Source: Heliocidaris erythrogramma (Eukaryota > Echinodermata > Echinoidea > Camarodonta > Echinometridae). From it: a stretch of 64,000 nucleotides of DNA. The position numbers and the translations under genes were made by a program. Positions within the stretch are counted from its first letter, which is position 1, and each line of letters starts with the position of its first letter. The notes under the pieces were generated by a model. It had not been told where the DNA came from, made no database searches, and was given only the letters and a program-made list of their open reading frames with translations. Below are positions 36,431 through 51,146 of the stretch, in pieces. The DNA lies in assembly GCA_025617745.1 (NCBI GenBank), contig CM046853.1:49840934-49904933 (forward strand), in the 5' to 3' direction.

Positions 36431-39400
36431 TTGTAGCATACAACGAGTCACCAATTCTTTTGTTTCATTCATTGACATGCATATGGTGTACAAGACTGCA
36501 GTTTATCTTTGTGACTTTGGGATTAGAGAGTCCTTTGTTTCAGTGCACATTTCTTTTGTGGCATTGAAGAAAACTTTTTGTTATTGACTGTCATTTAAAG
36601 CCATGCATTGAATCAACATTATATCCAAATTTGGTACATTTCCATGCAGAGAATTTAATTTGGTGATCTCTTGAACTTTTATAAGTTTCTTTTTTCCTGT
36701 CCGAAGTGTATAAGGTGATGGGGCACAGAACAATCGGAAATTAAAAGATGACGCATAATTTAGTCACAGAACATCATGCACACAGCATGTTCATGGCAAC
36801 TCTCTCGCTTTCTCAGTATGTAGCCTCACATACATGTAGGAAGGGCTCCAAAAAAATCAAAACTAAATCTGATCTATGACAGGAAAATGACACATTGGAG
36901 CACCCATCATTATCTTTCTTCTAATAGATGCCCGATGAAGTGGGCTACTCTATTACCAGATCTTTGTTGTTCTACCTAATTCAATTTCCTTCTTCTCCTG
37001 TCAACTTTGGCATGTATTTCAGATGGCTACCTTTTTTTTGTGTGTGTGGATGATGGCTCGGGATGCCAGTTAATAATGATGGATGGATTTCAATCTCGGT
37101 TATTGCTAGTATGAATCAGATTCTTTTCGGGAATGACGTTTTTTGTTCAAATTCGTTACAAACATTGCTATGACCAGAGCTTGACACGGACATGCATCCA
37201 AAATCTAAGTCTGAATTTCAAATGGGTCTAAAGCATGCACACCCCCTGAAATCTCAATCAGGACCCCCGCTAGAAAGATAGTGTGGAGCCCTGCTATTTA
37301 CTAAAAATCTTCATTTAAAAATTCAGCCATCTTTTTAAGATGCAGAACAAAATGACAACAAACTCAGTATGGCATATTAAAATCTTCCTAGAACGTGGGA
37401 GCAATAGCATAGTTCACGCATACTTCCGGTCAAAATGGAGACATGGCTATAATGTAGGATGATTAGCAGTTAGGATCTTAATTAGCATACAATCTCAGGA
37501 AATTAATATGTTGTTGTTTCTATCAGTTTTCTTAAAAAGCTCATTCAAGGTTCAACCCGGACAGATTGTCGAAGACCTGACGTCACACATGTGCTTACGC
37601 ATGTGAGCGTTTTGGGGCTTAGCATGAGTAGTCTATGAAACAATCACCTGCTGCTATCCAATCATCATCATCTAATCGTAGCAACCTGAGTCTAGCCATA
37701 ATGGTTTACATCTTCACACTTGATCATATTATGTATTAGATCATGGAGGCTATACATACATATAGTCACTTATTTTCAAGTAAAACAAAATTGCAAAGGA
37801 TTTAATTATTAAATTTTCATTTATGTACTTAAATTTGAAAATGAAGAAGCATAAGATTTTTTCTTCTTCAGCTCAATCGTTAAGTAATCGCCAATTGGAT
37901 CAAATTAATGTTTTAACATCTACTTGTGATATCACACTTGAGTATAAATAATTTGCTATAATAATATCATCAGATATGTTGTTAACCTGCCACAGTAAGA
38001 CATCAATCTACATTTGATATTCTCCACCCAGGTGAGGTGCAGAGTAGCAAATGTACCCATTAGGTACCCAAAGGGTACCCAATGGGAAGAAATTTCTTGA
38101 ACACATTAGCGCCTTATCTGGCAGCTTTGATGAAGCCGAGGTAATACTATGATACTTTGTGTCAAGTGCAGTAGATTACAAATGGACAGTAGCTGAGCTA
38201 CATGTGTATAAACGCATAGATCTATCATTATTAAAGATCATAACCTACCACTGAATGGTTGGAAAGAAAGTGGATTTTTTCTGACAGATCGAGCATACGA
38301 TCTTTAACACTGGGAGTAAAGCATAAAATCTGTTTACAAATCCAAATTCCTCCCATTAAGCTTCTTCATTTACTAAAAGTGGATACAATGTCAATAATGT
38401 CCAACAGGCATTGGAACAATCAAGGTCTTGAAGAGCGTCTAACCTATGATGGTAGTGTAGTCCAGCATCAGTAAACCCCAATGAAGGGTATGTGAATGCT
38501 TGGTTGCACACTGCTTCTTCACATATTAAATTGTCTATCTTTGGAAGCAACTACTATTTGAATGAATACACGTACATGTTCCAGTATACATGTACTACCT
38601 GCAAAAATTGTAAAAGAAAGGTAAGCATGTAGACAGAAATCAATTAGAGATTCTCATTTAAGCATCCAGATTATATTAAAGACATAATTTAATGAGGCCA
38701 AATATGAATGGAAATTGTTAGGCACCGAGTGTTAGTATTCTGTACTTTATATCTGAGTATCTCAACTCTGGGGAAAACCCTCTACAAAAAGAGAATAGAA
38801 AATACCATTGATCTATTTTATGAACCAAGAAACAAAATATTACATGGGAGCTCTACTTGGAACTCTGCCATCTTCATCTGTCTCGCATGCTTCACAAAGA
38901 CAAAGACCACCTTGAGAAGTAATCAACCTCACTAATTATTGCTGCTGAAAAGTATGTCTTGAATTATCATTAAACCCAAGTTTTCACTTAAATAAAACAA
39001 AGAGCCCCAGGACTTTGTTTACAACATGTTATTTTCTGGAGTGGATTACTTTCCTTCAGTGGCTTGCTAATGACCATCTGTCAGGCTACCATGACACTGA
39101 GTGAGATTCAATTATAGCCCAACTTCCGCATCACCAAATTAACTTGGTGATATCGCATCTGGGTCATGTGCTTTAACCCACCACAAGATCAAAAGCTGTT
39201 GTTGAAGTTTTGGAACGTCTTTTGCTTATGCCACACATTAAAGCTGGTGGAAAAGGATTTATAGATAATAAAATGTACACAAGGAGGAATATTGCCTTCT
39301 TCATCACCTGCTGCCGTTCTGACATACAGACCAATTGAGGCATTAAATAAAAGGGATATCATTTATTTATGGAAAAGTACATGTAGTATGCCTAAGCCAT

Positions 39401-39881
39401 AAGGTTCATGAAGGAAAGTGAATACAATGTACTAATTGGTTACCTTATTCAATCCACTTCCTCTGATTAAATCTCATTATTCTAACCTTAAATTCGCCCA
39501 GATAAACAAGAAGAGTTTGTACACCATCTACCGTACCCCTGCCCAGCTTTCAACAAAAATTTTAGAAAATAAGATTAATAAAATCTCTATAAAGTCCGCA
39601 TTTCATTGCACAACTATTTAATAGGGAACTAATTCTACACTTCACATATCTCTGTGCTATTCTTCTTATATTTTTTTTTCATGACACATCATAAAAGACA
39701 ATCTTGTTTATAGTCGTTCTTACTGGCATAGTTCCAAAGATTTGACATACTATATCAATGTTCACTTTTCAAGGCAGAACTTCTTAATAGAGATCTGACT
39801 CTACACATCTCATACATTTGTTCTGTTCCCAATGTTAAAGTTACCCATTCAAAGAGATAATCTTCTATTAATCGTTTTTAC
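36431..39881. other. Intron, mostly nothing recognised
   Basis: A diverged CCACCCAGGTGAGGTG block with three GGTACCCAAT-type words (38023-38090) resembles, inverted, the module at 5990-6150. Nothing else is supported. Confidence 0.4.
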
Positions 39882-39983
39882 CTGTATAGTTCTGAAGATA
39901 TGATCGACTAGTTTGGCGGACACTTGATCCTCTGCTTGCTTCAGTAAATCTCTCGTGACGAGCGATGAGGCAAGCTGGGATAT
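39882..39983 (-). CDS. ARM-repeat protein, short coding exon
   Basis: This 102-bp exon (34 codons, phase 0) has an acceptor CTATTTTCAG and a donor CAG|GTAAAA on the minus strand. It encodes ISQLASSLVTRDLLKQAEDQ followed by VSAKLVDHIFRTIQ, a strongly amphipathic helical segment. It links the acidic N-terminal exon (51147-51509) to the exon at 19093-19227. The flanking introns are about 11 kb and 20.6 kb. The exon is supported by splice sites, open frame and phase agreement rather than by a recognised domain. Confidence 0.78.
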
Positions 39984-42163
39984 CTGAAAATAGAATGGAG
40001 GGATTGTAAATAAATAAAGATTCATGACAAAGACACCTCAAGGAACGAGAAATCCTTTTACTAACATCCTTTGACTACTTAAAAGCTAGCAGTATACAGT
40101 TTACACCATATGTTGTAGTATGTATAACAAACACGACAATTTACAAGCAGTTAATACTCTAAAACTAAAAACGCAATATGAAAACTTTCGCAAATCGTTA
40201 ATGACGGCCGTTTTTTTCGAATACAAATTTTCGCGAAATAGCAAAATTACATGTTGTGCCAGCTGCCATTCAATTACATTGCGGCATAAAACCTCCGCAA
40301 ATCTTGACCACTCACAAAATGAATATATTAAGTTTCATTTTTCTAGTTATATAGTACTATGCAAAATATCTTGACAAATTGTATTATTTAGAACAACACA
40401 TGACCAAACTAGCAAAAAAAAAGATACAAGGGAGCGGTGAGGAATTCAGCTTTGATAAAAAACATAAAAATCACTGAGAAAATCGCACTTTTACAACTCT
40501 AAAGCCAAAAAAAGTTCTCTTGAACAAAAAAAAGTAACTATACACCCCCCAAAAAACAACAACAAACAAACAAAAAAACCTTGCAAATAAATAAAGAAAA
40601 TATAAAAACGGAGAACTACATGTATACAGTCATTCCTTTACTTTAGATTACTTGATATCCCTCAGGTTTTTAATTCCATTTTGGGTCTTATCACAAAGTT
40701 TATCAAGGGTACATGTGTATCTATCATCTAAATACAGTGACAATGTAGCAGTTCCATATTGTGAATTTCTTATACATTGTAGGAAACTTAAGAGTTTTCC
40801 ACACAAAAATGCTACTTTCAAAGAGAAATTGGTATTTTATTGTCTATCAAACCAAATTACAAGGGCAAAATCTGGCCATTACTACATCTAGGAATTTGCA
40901 TTTGCATTTTTATGGCAAAAAAAAATCTATCCAAATTAATTATATCATACAATTGTATATTGTTAAAAAATAGTAAAAATTAATCATTTCACACCAGAAA
41001 GCACAAAGTACAACTGTACCTCCACATAAGTCACTGATGTTTTTTGTATACATGTATATGACTTGTTTTTTTTTTTCCAGGTCATTCATTCTGATCCTAT
41101 AATGCACATCATTTGATTAAAGGTCACAGGAAATAGGAAATAACATTTTATTAAGTAATTTTGTGGCTGCAAATTACTTAATTACTAATTCTATTTATTT
41201 CTATGTAGCAAAACCACAAATATTGAACCTATTAATCCTATCAAAAAACAATAATATGCTATCATAAATATTATGTACTTGTATGTATCTACTTTCAGCC
41301 AATATTTCAATAAAATTAGATACATATGACTTAATGTGAGAAGGCAATAAGCTTCATTAAGCATTTAATGAATATAAATTTATATCAGGACTTTTATAAG
41401 GACTTAAAAGTACATGAATTATAAATGTATATTTTCTTTCAGTTTCATATTGATATTAATGACATTAAGATCAAAGGGCAATTCCATGCAAAAGTAGACA
41501 TGGCACATATATTTCAAATCAATATAATTTTTTGAAACAAGTTTGTGATCAAATGGAAGCTCAACATGTCTCAACATCTATATTTTGGGGGATATTTGCA
41601 AAAATCTAGGTTACATTGTACTAAACTGTATCCACGTACAAGGTACATGTAGTCAGCCATATACATCTGTAAAAAATAAATATTATAAAAGTCATTTTTC
41701 ATTTAGAAGCATATCTTCCTACTCCTGAAATCCCAAGCTTAATCTCTGACATTTCAACGTGGGATACGAACCATCATTTCCAAAATTTGGGGTAATGACT
41801 GAGCAAATTTGAGGTTCCCTGAAGGCCATACGCTTCTGTTGTCAAGACTTACTCACGGTTGGGAATGGCTCCAGCAGGCAAGGAATAAGTTTGTTCTAAC
41901 AATGGCTGGCCAATTAGAGAGTGGGGGAACTGATAGTTCTTGTCAACACAAATTCAGGCTTGTGAATATATATATCCTAAACTTTAAAAAGCAGGGAAAA
42001 GGAATGAATGATGTACTCATAATAGAATCATACGGTTGAAGTCTTCTGGGACTTGGAGAAAAGGACAAAACACTATAATGCAAAAAAGATATCTTATGAA
42101 AAACCAAATACAGTTTCTAAGCAACAGTAAAGAGATCATTGATTTTGAAAGATGATAGTGAGT
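39984..42163. other. Intron, nothing recognised
   Basis: AT-rich. GCAAAAC/TTTTCGCG words near 40180-40250 may be a worn MITE. Confidence 0.4.
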
Positions 42164-42510
42164 AGTGCTGGGACTAAAAAACGGGTAGCCGGGTCCCGCC
42201 CGAGAGCATCGGGTCCCGGGTCAAAATATTACATGCCCGTTTCCCGAAAATAAGTATTTAATGATTACTCATGTATGTAACATGACAAGGCGGTAGATAA
42301 CGTCGACCAGCCACTCAATATCTACATGTAAATATCCATGTAGCGCCCCACTGCAGTGATGCGCTTTCGAGTTTTTCCCAGTGTTAATAGCTTCTTAAGG
42401 GTAAATATAAGCTTGTAATTTGTGTTATATGATTTTCAGGTAACCGGGAACCCGCCCGAAAAATCGTCGGGTTCCCGAATTGAAAAAATACCCGAAACTC
42501 CCACCCCTAA
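42164..42510. mobile_element. hAT-type MITE with 8-bp target duplication
   Basis: A 347-bp element starting AGTGCTGGGACTAAAAA and ending ACTCCCACCCCTAA. It is flanked by TAGTGAGT on both sides (42156-42163 and 42511-42518). Inside, CGGGTCCCGG and GGGTTCCCG words pair between the two halves. An 8-bp duplication and (C)AGTGCTGGGA-like ends are typical of hAT transposons. No transposase. Confidence 0.75.
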
Positions 42511-42920
42511 TAGTGAGTAATTTGTTGACATCAATGATGTTCAAGTTCAGAACGATGTTTAGAGCAAGCTACATGTACAGTTTCCAAATATGGAATTGTG
42601 AATATTGTGAGTATTATCATGAACAACAGAAAAAAACTGTTCACTCCTATTCAGTGCTTTATGAACTTGAATAGTGCAATTTACCAGTGCTTGTCAGAAT
42701 TCCAGGAACAGCTGGGATCATTATGGTTTTAATCATGCCAATCAAAAAGTCTGAAATAGCCTATTTAAAATCAAATTGAAAGTACCTTAACTTTGCTTTG
42801 TTTTGTTCAAACCAGAATTTCTAGACCTCATATACATGTAAGTATCAGAATTCAGAGATTAAAATGTATGAATATGTTGCATACTTTGTGTATGTACTTT
42901 CAAAACTATATACCGTAATG

Positions 42921-43541
42921 GCACCAGTCGTGGTGCGCCCTTGTAATACAGCTTCATTGCTGCAACGCCCTGTGTCAACTGCCCTAGTCTCATCAGAGCG
43001 AAATGAACGGATGCGATTGACTAGCAGATATTTTACCAATATAAATAAGGAACAACTATGTGGCGTTTGGCTCACTGCCGATCGCGCAAAAAATGATGGC
43101 AGGAAAAGTTTGTTTCCAAAGAGCATTATCCACGGGGCTATTTTATGTTAAATAAATAATATGTACCATATTTTCTGTTTTCGATGTAACAGAGCTTAAG
43201 TTCCATAGATGCTGGCCAGACAATATTTTTGCATGAAATTTAATTGGAAATAGATTATCTTTCTTCAAAGTTAGCTGTCTTACCGGGAATGCCTATGCTC
43301 CAGTCTTGATGCGCCATTCCTACAACACACAAATCATGACGTAGCATCCTGACAAGCGCATTGTACTAGTGCGCATGCACAATCCCCCAAAGACTACGCG
43401 ATAGCTAGATACATGTAGCTTCCTGCGTATGGTTTAAGTAGCACGCCGTGTACTGAGTGAATATTTTTACAACAGAGTGATATATCTTAGATTAATCCTT
43501 CATTAATCCTTCATTTGCGAAGGGTGCGCCACCACTGGTGC
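42921..43541. repeat. Inverted repeat pair, 22 bp, bounding a 620-bp GC-richer block
   Basis: GCACCAGTCGTGGTGCGCCC (42921 on) and AAGGGTGCGCCACCACTGGT (43520 on) pair at 19 of 22 positions. The interior has no domain-bearing open frame. It could be a DNA transposon remnant. A direct GC-rich tail with several CGC words continues to about 43730. Confidence 0.45.
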
Positions 43542-43740
43542 AAAGTGCAGCAACACTGGAGCAGCAGAAGCCCCGCAGAAGCGCCACAGTAGCGTTCGCA
43601 CCGGAGAAGCAAGATGCAATATTTCAGGTGGATTTCATTCACAATCATTTGCGGCATCGAATGGTGGGTGATTCCTCAACAACTGTGGTATTTTCTGAAC
43701 TTTACAGTAATTCCATTTCAAAATGACTATACCTGGTTAT

Positions 43741-43870
43741 TTTTCAACGGAATTTCAACTCTACACCTAACCCCAACCTGAAACCTAACCTAAAACTTAT
43801 AGTGCAACCCTAGGCCCCTAACCCTATACTTTAGATGAAATAAAACCTGCAGCAATTGTCCGTAATAGAA
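43741..43870 (-). repeat. Telomere-like dispersed repeat, inverted copy
   Basis: CACCTAACCCCAACC, CCTAACCTAAAAC and CCCCTAACCCTATAC words followed by TTTAGATGAAATAAAACCTG. On the minus strand this gives the same block order as 5235-5395. Confidence 0.6.
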
Positions 43871-46800
43871 TGAAGGCAGTCTGTGAGTGACGGGTGTGAA
43901 ATTCTTGTTCTTCCTGACCAGGAAACGATCTTAATGATGTGATAATGAATGACTCTGAAGGCATGATATGACAGTTAACTTGGGGTTAGTCTCCCAATAG
44001 TCTTCGATACAAAACCTTCCCCTTCCCTTCATTCAAATCTAAAGAACATTATTATTATAGAACAGAATATATTGGGATAATTTTGTATTCTGATCTGATC
44101 ATAAAAATTTGGTAACAGGCAGACAATTCTAAATTGTTAACAATTAAATTAAGAACAACCCTTGACAAAATTAGGGATGTAGGATTAGGGTTTGGAAGAT
44201 GCAGTGACATCATTTATAAAATGTGGAATCTACAAAGCTTTTCTCTAAAATCAAACTGATACGGTAAAATGTTTTGTAAAAATTTTATAGTGAAATCATG
44301 CAAATGCCATAAAATAATAAGCAACAATATTTTAACAATGCATAACAAAGAGCTAAACTAAAATTATAGCATGCCAAACGTTATTCTTATCAGAGGAATT
44401 TGTTTGGCACTTTATAAATGCGACAATTCATTTTGTTATGTGGATGCAAATATTATTGCGCCTTCATTTTACATACACTTGCATCAATGCTAACAGGATG
44501 CAGAACAAATTGAAGTTTGATTTTCCCATATTAGTCTAAAGTCCATAAATGACAAAATATATAACTTTGTATCTTTATATTCCTTCATAAAAGATCTACA
44601 TTACACAATATTATAATAAAGAGACAATTTCAATCTCACACTACAGTGATCACCAACTATTTACAAAAAGTCATAATAGAAGCTATTGCATTTAAAACCA
44701 TATTCACGATCTATAACTATTCTAATATAAACCGAAGTACAAACAGCTCTCAAAAGTCAAGCAAAACACTTTTTCCTACACAACATTCTCCCTAAAACTC
44801 AACCTCACCATTATAAGTGGAGAATCAAATTAAAAGCCACTTTAAAAAAGCAATATGAAAAAATGACATCTTACCTCAACATTTCACTTATCTCGACCTC
44901 AAAATTTACTATTCCTAAAACTTGGCGCTCACGTTTCGCTACTTTAACAGTGAAGTTAAGGAATAAACATTCAGGTCTGTGAGACAACTGATCTACTCCA
45001 AAGGTCCAATATGTATACTGAATACTCCAGGGTGATATTAGAAAGTGAGACAGTTTTGGATTACAAGAGGCTACTCTTCGAATCAAAATCTGGCTTGCTA
45101 AATGAAAAATTAAGATATAAGAGGGATTAACTGTTGTTTTCAATTGTTTTATATATAGCAATATATAAAAAAATATGTGCCAAATGAGCCAACCTTTCGG
45201 TTTCAGTAATTATGGAGAGGACCAATAAAAACTATACCCTGTCAATTAAATGATATCTCCAGTTAATTGCATGTACTCATGACTTCTCAGTTTCATAAAA
45301 ACAACCATTTTAGTCTTGATTTAAAAAAAAAATAGTAATTCTAATATCATTTATCACAGAGATGTAATATTTTTCAGGTCTGTGTTCAAAGGGGACCAAT
45401 TTATCACCAAAACATTTTTTTGTTTGGGGTTCTATGCAGGTATATTTTAATCAGAATATCAGATTCAAATGTTACTTCTGTAAGAGAGATTGTACGTTGA
45501 AATAACTCTAAATAGAGGGAACAGCGACTTGTGAGTAGAATAGTTGATGCACTCATACACACACACAAACGATTTCTTTCTTCATTTTATGCCCTTTGAT
45601 CCTAAACCAATTAAATGTGTCGTAAGACTTTTGAGGGATGATTTTACAATATAAATGTATAAATTATATTTTGGGTGATTTGTACTCTTCAAATTTCTGG
45701 TACCGTAAGCACACTCAATGGATACAATGTATAAACTTAAAAGAGAATTTTATTTAAGAAACTTACAGGATGTCAAGTTACATTTATCTTCAGAATGAGG
45801 GGGGGGGGAGGGCAAATGCCTTAAATGTTAGCACACAATTTAGATACTACACAGTTAATTCTGAAAAATTGGTCTTATGCTCCTCCAGCTTCGACTGAAG
45901 TCCCTGGAGACTGATTTTTTTTGTGTTTGATATCATTTAATGCCATTAAACAGAGAATACATAGATGGCCATGACAATACATAATTTGGGAGTTGTACAT
46001 GATGTATTACAAAAACTTACATGTATCATATGGCAGCAACCAAACTGAAGAATTGCAACATTAAACAATTTAACAATTCTTATTCCTGGAATTAAGGAAA
46101 TTGATATGATTTTAATACTGGAATCTCAGTGTGATGTTTTGTGTTATGTTGTTTCATTTTGCTGTTGTTGTTTGTTGTTGTTTTGGGGAGGTTACTTAGA
46201 GATGTTCCAAGTTGATTTCAAACTATCTTCAAAACTATATGTCATGCTTGTACATGTGTTAATGCAGCTGTCATGGAAGTGTGTTTGACCAAAACGGTAC
46301 ATCTGGTATTTCATTTTCTTTTTTAAAGCAGGAAATAATACAAAGCAAATAAGGAAGCTCTAGAGTGGAATAGGAAATGAATGTTCTACGGGGCAAAATT
46401 TCCAGGCTGAAATTTCACAATTCAAGATAAACAAACGGAACTTATCCTCAAATACATGTACAAGCAGATGGTAAATCCCCCTCGTTTTCATTTGAAATAT
46501 GGAATCTACGTCATGAAGCACATAATCAAATAATCAAATACACAAGGAAGATGTGGCTATGGAGAATACCTTAGAATATACTGAGCAATTCCTCATAACA
46601 GAAGTGTACATATTGGTCTCTTGGACTTCAGACTCTTGCAATATGTTTGCTTTTTGAAATTTGCATAGTAAATACTAAGGATACATACATGTACATTACA
46701 ATTTTAAGGCTATCAGTATCATACTAGAACCTACATGTACATGTAATTTGTAAGTTATGTTTCATGGATAGGAATATGTTTAAAACCTGACTAAGTGAAA

Positions 46801-49670
46801 AAGTATTAAACACTTTACAAATTATATCTAAGAAAGTCAAGTACATGCCAAAATATGTGATGACTAATTTCATAATAGTGGCATACATTGTAGCTACATG
46901 AAGGCATGGGGCATGTGCCTTGATCTCCCCAATCAAACAGCAATTTTTTTTTTTTTTAAAATTGTGCCGTTGCATTGGGCAGGGGGAAAGCAACATGTTA
47001 AACGATGATTCAACCCCCTCCCACACACTCCCACACACTCCCCAACTCTGCAGTTTTTTTTTTCCATTTTATCCACAGTAAGAACTATCCCCCCTAAATG
47101 ACACCAGTGCCACCTGATCAGCTGCACCCATATGCTACACCATAATGAACACTGTAAAACCACCCACGTCCTGCCTCTTACTGATACAGTGTATTCTTGT
47201 TACATTTGGAGTGCCAAATGTTTTGCTATTTTCTGTTCATCAATTCCTCTTTAAAAAGCCAAATGATATATTTAGAAGTTGATATACTGCCACATTGTAT
47301 TGAAGTTAGTGAACCCTAAAACTCTTTAGCAACTAATACATTCGTCATTTTGGTAATCAATTTAAAATGACACAGATTGGATAATTCTATAAAGGATAAG
47401 ATTGAGTATATCCATTCCTTCAAGTAAAGCACCCATACTGGGTCCTCTCTCAAGGTTCTTTGATGATCCTGCTAACCTCCCTTACTAAACATCCTGTTTC
47501 CTATTCTCTCTCTGCTGGAGCACTGCTTCTTACCCCTCACCTCACCTCATCCCATCTAACAAGGCTTGCCAGGTCATGCACCCTAAAAAATGTAGAACCA
47601 GAATCTTTCGCTTGCGTGACATGTTCATAAATTTCACGAGTATTTCAGATGAATTCTTGAAAGCTTCATGTTGCATGCACAATAAATGAATCACAGATGA
47701 TACAAAGTTTTTTGCACTGTGAAAACGGCCATTGCTTAGAACTCATGAAAAGTTTCATTTCGTCAAAGTTTCTGGTTTACAGTATAGGCTCTCTGTCAAT
47801 TTTTTCTCTATGAAATTTAAGAACTCCAAACACCCCCCCCCCCCCAGCTAGGATTTAGCCATTATTTGGGGGTCCCACTTGAAAACTAGGGTGTCTAAAA
47901 AAAAAACGGCTGCACATTATTATTGATGTGGATAAAAAAAAACTTCATAGGGCTCTTCTACACAGAAATAGGTGTCTATTACATGTAGATGTCCAGATGC
48001 CCTTCATGGCTAAAAGCCCGCCCCCAGCCAACCCACAGGGTTTTACCGAATTCCACCTCAGGCCCTGCATCCAATCTTCTCTTATATAGCTAGCTCACAC
48101 CCCTTCTCCTGTATGAATTTACCACATGTGTACTGGTACTTGAAATACCTGTCCTTGACCAATCTACACCTTTCACAAACCTTGAAAGGAACACCTGATC
48201 CCTGTTACCCTACTTTCTGAGACATCCTGTGTTCTCTTTCCTTTCACAGTCTACCCCTCCCCATAAACATCACTAAATCTTGCCCCACCCACTTCGAGAA
48301 GACTGAACATTTTTACAGCTTAATTTTCTATGTTAACCATATATTCATACAGTGTAATACAGTGTAATTCAGTTCAGGTTCTATACTTTTTTTTAAATCG
48401 TTCATCAGCTCAAACAATAAAAGAAATCTCCTTTCTAAAACTTGATGTCTGTTACATGTACGTAGCACAGCTGGAATCACAAGTACATGTAAGATGGACT
48501 TTACGTGTATCAAAAGTTTTATCCTAGCTGGCCCCTTTTTTAAATACTTTCAATTCAGTATATATATACAATGTATCACCTTTGGTTCATTTTTGGTGTC
48601 AACAGGATACAGTCAGCATACATGTACACACATCTATCAATTAGGGTATTATTTTTTTAAAATTAATTCTTTCTCTTTTAAATTTTACTTATGTCCACCA
48701 GCACAATGACTGACAGTATGCATGAAAACTGTATTGGGATACAGCATAAAATGGAGAGAAAAAAAATCTATTTGATAAAACAACACTTTAACTAATGTGA
48801 CTTCAAGTACTGATACATTAGAATAACAATTGAACTATAAAATGACGTCAAAACAAAACTGAAACCAGGTTATATTTCAAGGAATATCTGGGCAATGTTA
48901 TGGCTATTCATTAAAATGATAGTTTCCTGTCATAAAGCAATAAACTAGTATCTAATGGTAATATTCATAATAAAAACTTAATCCTGCATTTTGCACATTC
49001 ATTCCCTCATGATTGTTTGTATGACAAATGATGTCACATTTTGACTACCGGTAAAATACAAAATATGATTGTTTAATAGTAAAATTGTATTGCTTAACTA
49101 CCAGGTACATGGGAGTATTTTAACCTAATAATATTTTTCATTTCAATCCAAACTCTTAAAAAACATATAAACTCTGCCCAAATTTTTATCCTACAAAGCC
49201 ATTAAATACTATAACCATAATGTCATTTACAAATAGAATAGCGTACATTCAAAAGCCCTGCGTAAGAAGAGGTATTAGTGCCTACGCATTCGTTATTCAA
49301 CCCTTCCCACGATTTGAAGTGGGATGAGCACAAATTCTCTAGAATTACGGGATATTAAGACTTTCCAAACTGGTTGCTCAGGATTTGTATCATTTGCAAG
49401 TATATATCTGAGCATGCTTAATGCAGTATGCCTACATATGTTTACTGATACTCTTGACAATCTCGGTGCAACAGATTGAAACACAAGAAGTCATGTTTTG
49501 CTCATGTGGCTCTAGTTCAGTCAGATGCACCTTGACAGTGGCTATTTTTGCAGCGTAAGTCTCTGTAATCACACCAAAAGGAAATATCCCATTACAGCTT
49601 TTAATCCCCTACCGTTCAACTAACTGCAACTCGGCCCTGCCTGCGCTTACCCAGCCCGTGCTATGCTCCC
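43871..49670. other. Intron, nothing recognised
   Basis: A G-run with A interruptions (45799-45811), an A-run (47883-47945) and a C-run (47833-47846) are the only notable items. Open frames lack splice or domain support. Confidence 0.4.
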
Positions 49671-49697
49671 TGCTGCTGCTGCTGCTGCTGCTGCTGC
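49671..49697. repeat. (CTG)n trinucleotide repeat
   Basis: Nine uninterrupted CTG/TGC units in the intron, adjacent to GCAGTAGCTGCA, which can fold back on it. Confidence 0.95.
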
Positions 49698-51146
49698 AGT
49701 AGCTGCAACAGGGTAAAATCCATAGAACAGGAGTACATGTATTTATAACAGAATATGATTTCACCTTCAATAATCACCTCTAAAATAGAAGAAGGTGACG
49801 GTTAGGGGATCACTTTTACGTTACTGAATAAACTAAAAATATCATAGCTAACTTGATAGCAAGCAACAATGCACTTCATTACTAGTATGCTGTATCTTCT
49901 TTACATTAGCATGAAATCTGATTTGCACTCTTTACCCAAACAAATCAACACTACACCTTCAGATTATTTTCTTCAAATGATAGGTTTAGGGAAGAAATGA
50001 TATTGCTTATCTGCTTGTTGAATAGAAGATTTTCTTCTTCAAATATACAGAACAAATCACTTATAAACTAGCAATAATCTATATCTTAAAACTGATTTTA
50101 CTTTGGTTAGATCAATCACTGCAGTTTCTGTACATATGAAAGTGATTCTCAACATGTGATCCATCTAGACATGCGATAAGGAGAACATTCCTAGAAGACT
50201 TCCGAAGCTACAATGTATCTTTACACCATGAAGCAGTGTCAAATTTACTGAGTCACTGCGCCAACACCCAAGATGTTAATTTCTGATTAATCATATTGTC
50301 TCCCACCCTGTTCTTGTTATCCCCCTTTTAAGCCCTGTGTGGATGCTCACACCCCTCCTGGGAGCTCCTGGGAGCGTTCTGCAGAGTATCTCCTGTTCAA
50401 ATGTTGCATGCTAATTGGACCTGCTGTTCAAAGTGTGAAGATCAAGCACCTGCCCCCGATCATAATGGTACCCAGCAGTGTCTGATAATTTGAGTCAACT
50501 GTTTAACAAAAAACTGAGCTGCCTTGTAACTCATCAACAAGATTTTAGAGTGGAAACTACTGAATTCTTGAAAGTAATTCTTTCATCAAATGACCCGTCA
50601 TCTTGAAGACAAATACGAAACATGGTACAGGTACATGTAGGTCTTTTTTTAAATGTCACTAGAACATCTTTAAAATTGTTATAATTATTTCAATTTCTAA
50701 ATGTGCAATAGTTGACTTGATAACTGCTGTATAAATGATGAATATGTTATTCTTAATCAGCATCATCCAGTTACATATTCACACATATTTAATATGAAAA
50801 GCATAATGATAAGACATTTTCCCAGTAAAGAAAGATAAATCTTTCATTAACTTGACCGTGCTCTTGAGTTTTAAAAAAAAAGCATAATGTGTTTCTAACA
50901 TATGGTACCCATTACAAAATTCTGAATGTCATACTTTACCCTAGATAATGAAAAAGTACACACAATACATTTCAAAGGTCGTTATTATGCACTTATCAAC
51001 TTGACAATAGTTCAAGACACATCAAGTGCAGCAAGGTTCAGGCACATTTCAATGACACTTTACTCCAAGGCTATGCATTCTAACTCTATCAGTTCGTGTG
51101 AACTACTAAAAAATGATGACAAAACTTTTAAAGTAAATTTTCTCAC
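49698..51146. other. Intron, nothing recognised
   Basis: AT-rich; no supported feature. Confidence 0.45.

Noticed and set aside
42864-43726. Open frames at 42864-43151 and 43538-43726 as a small gene
   Set aside because: No splice sites or recognised domains; they coincide with the inverted-repeat-bounded block.
49293-49484. Possible minus-strand exon of the ARM gene
   Set aside because: No acceptor or donor in the right frame; the known exons already join in phase without it.
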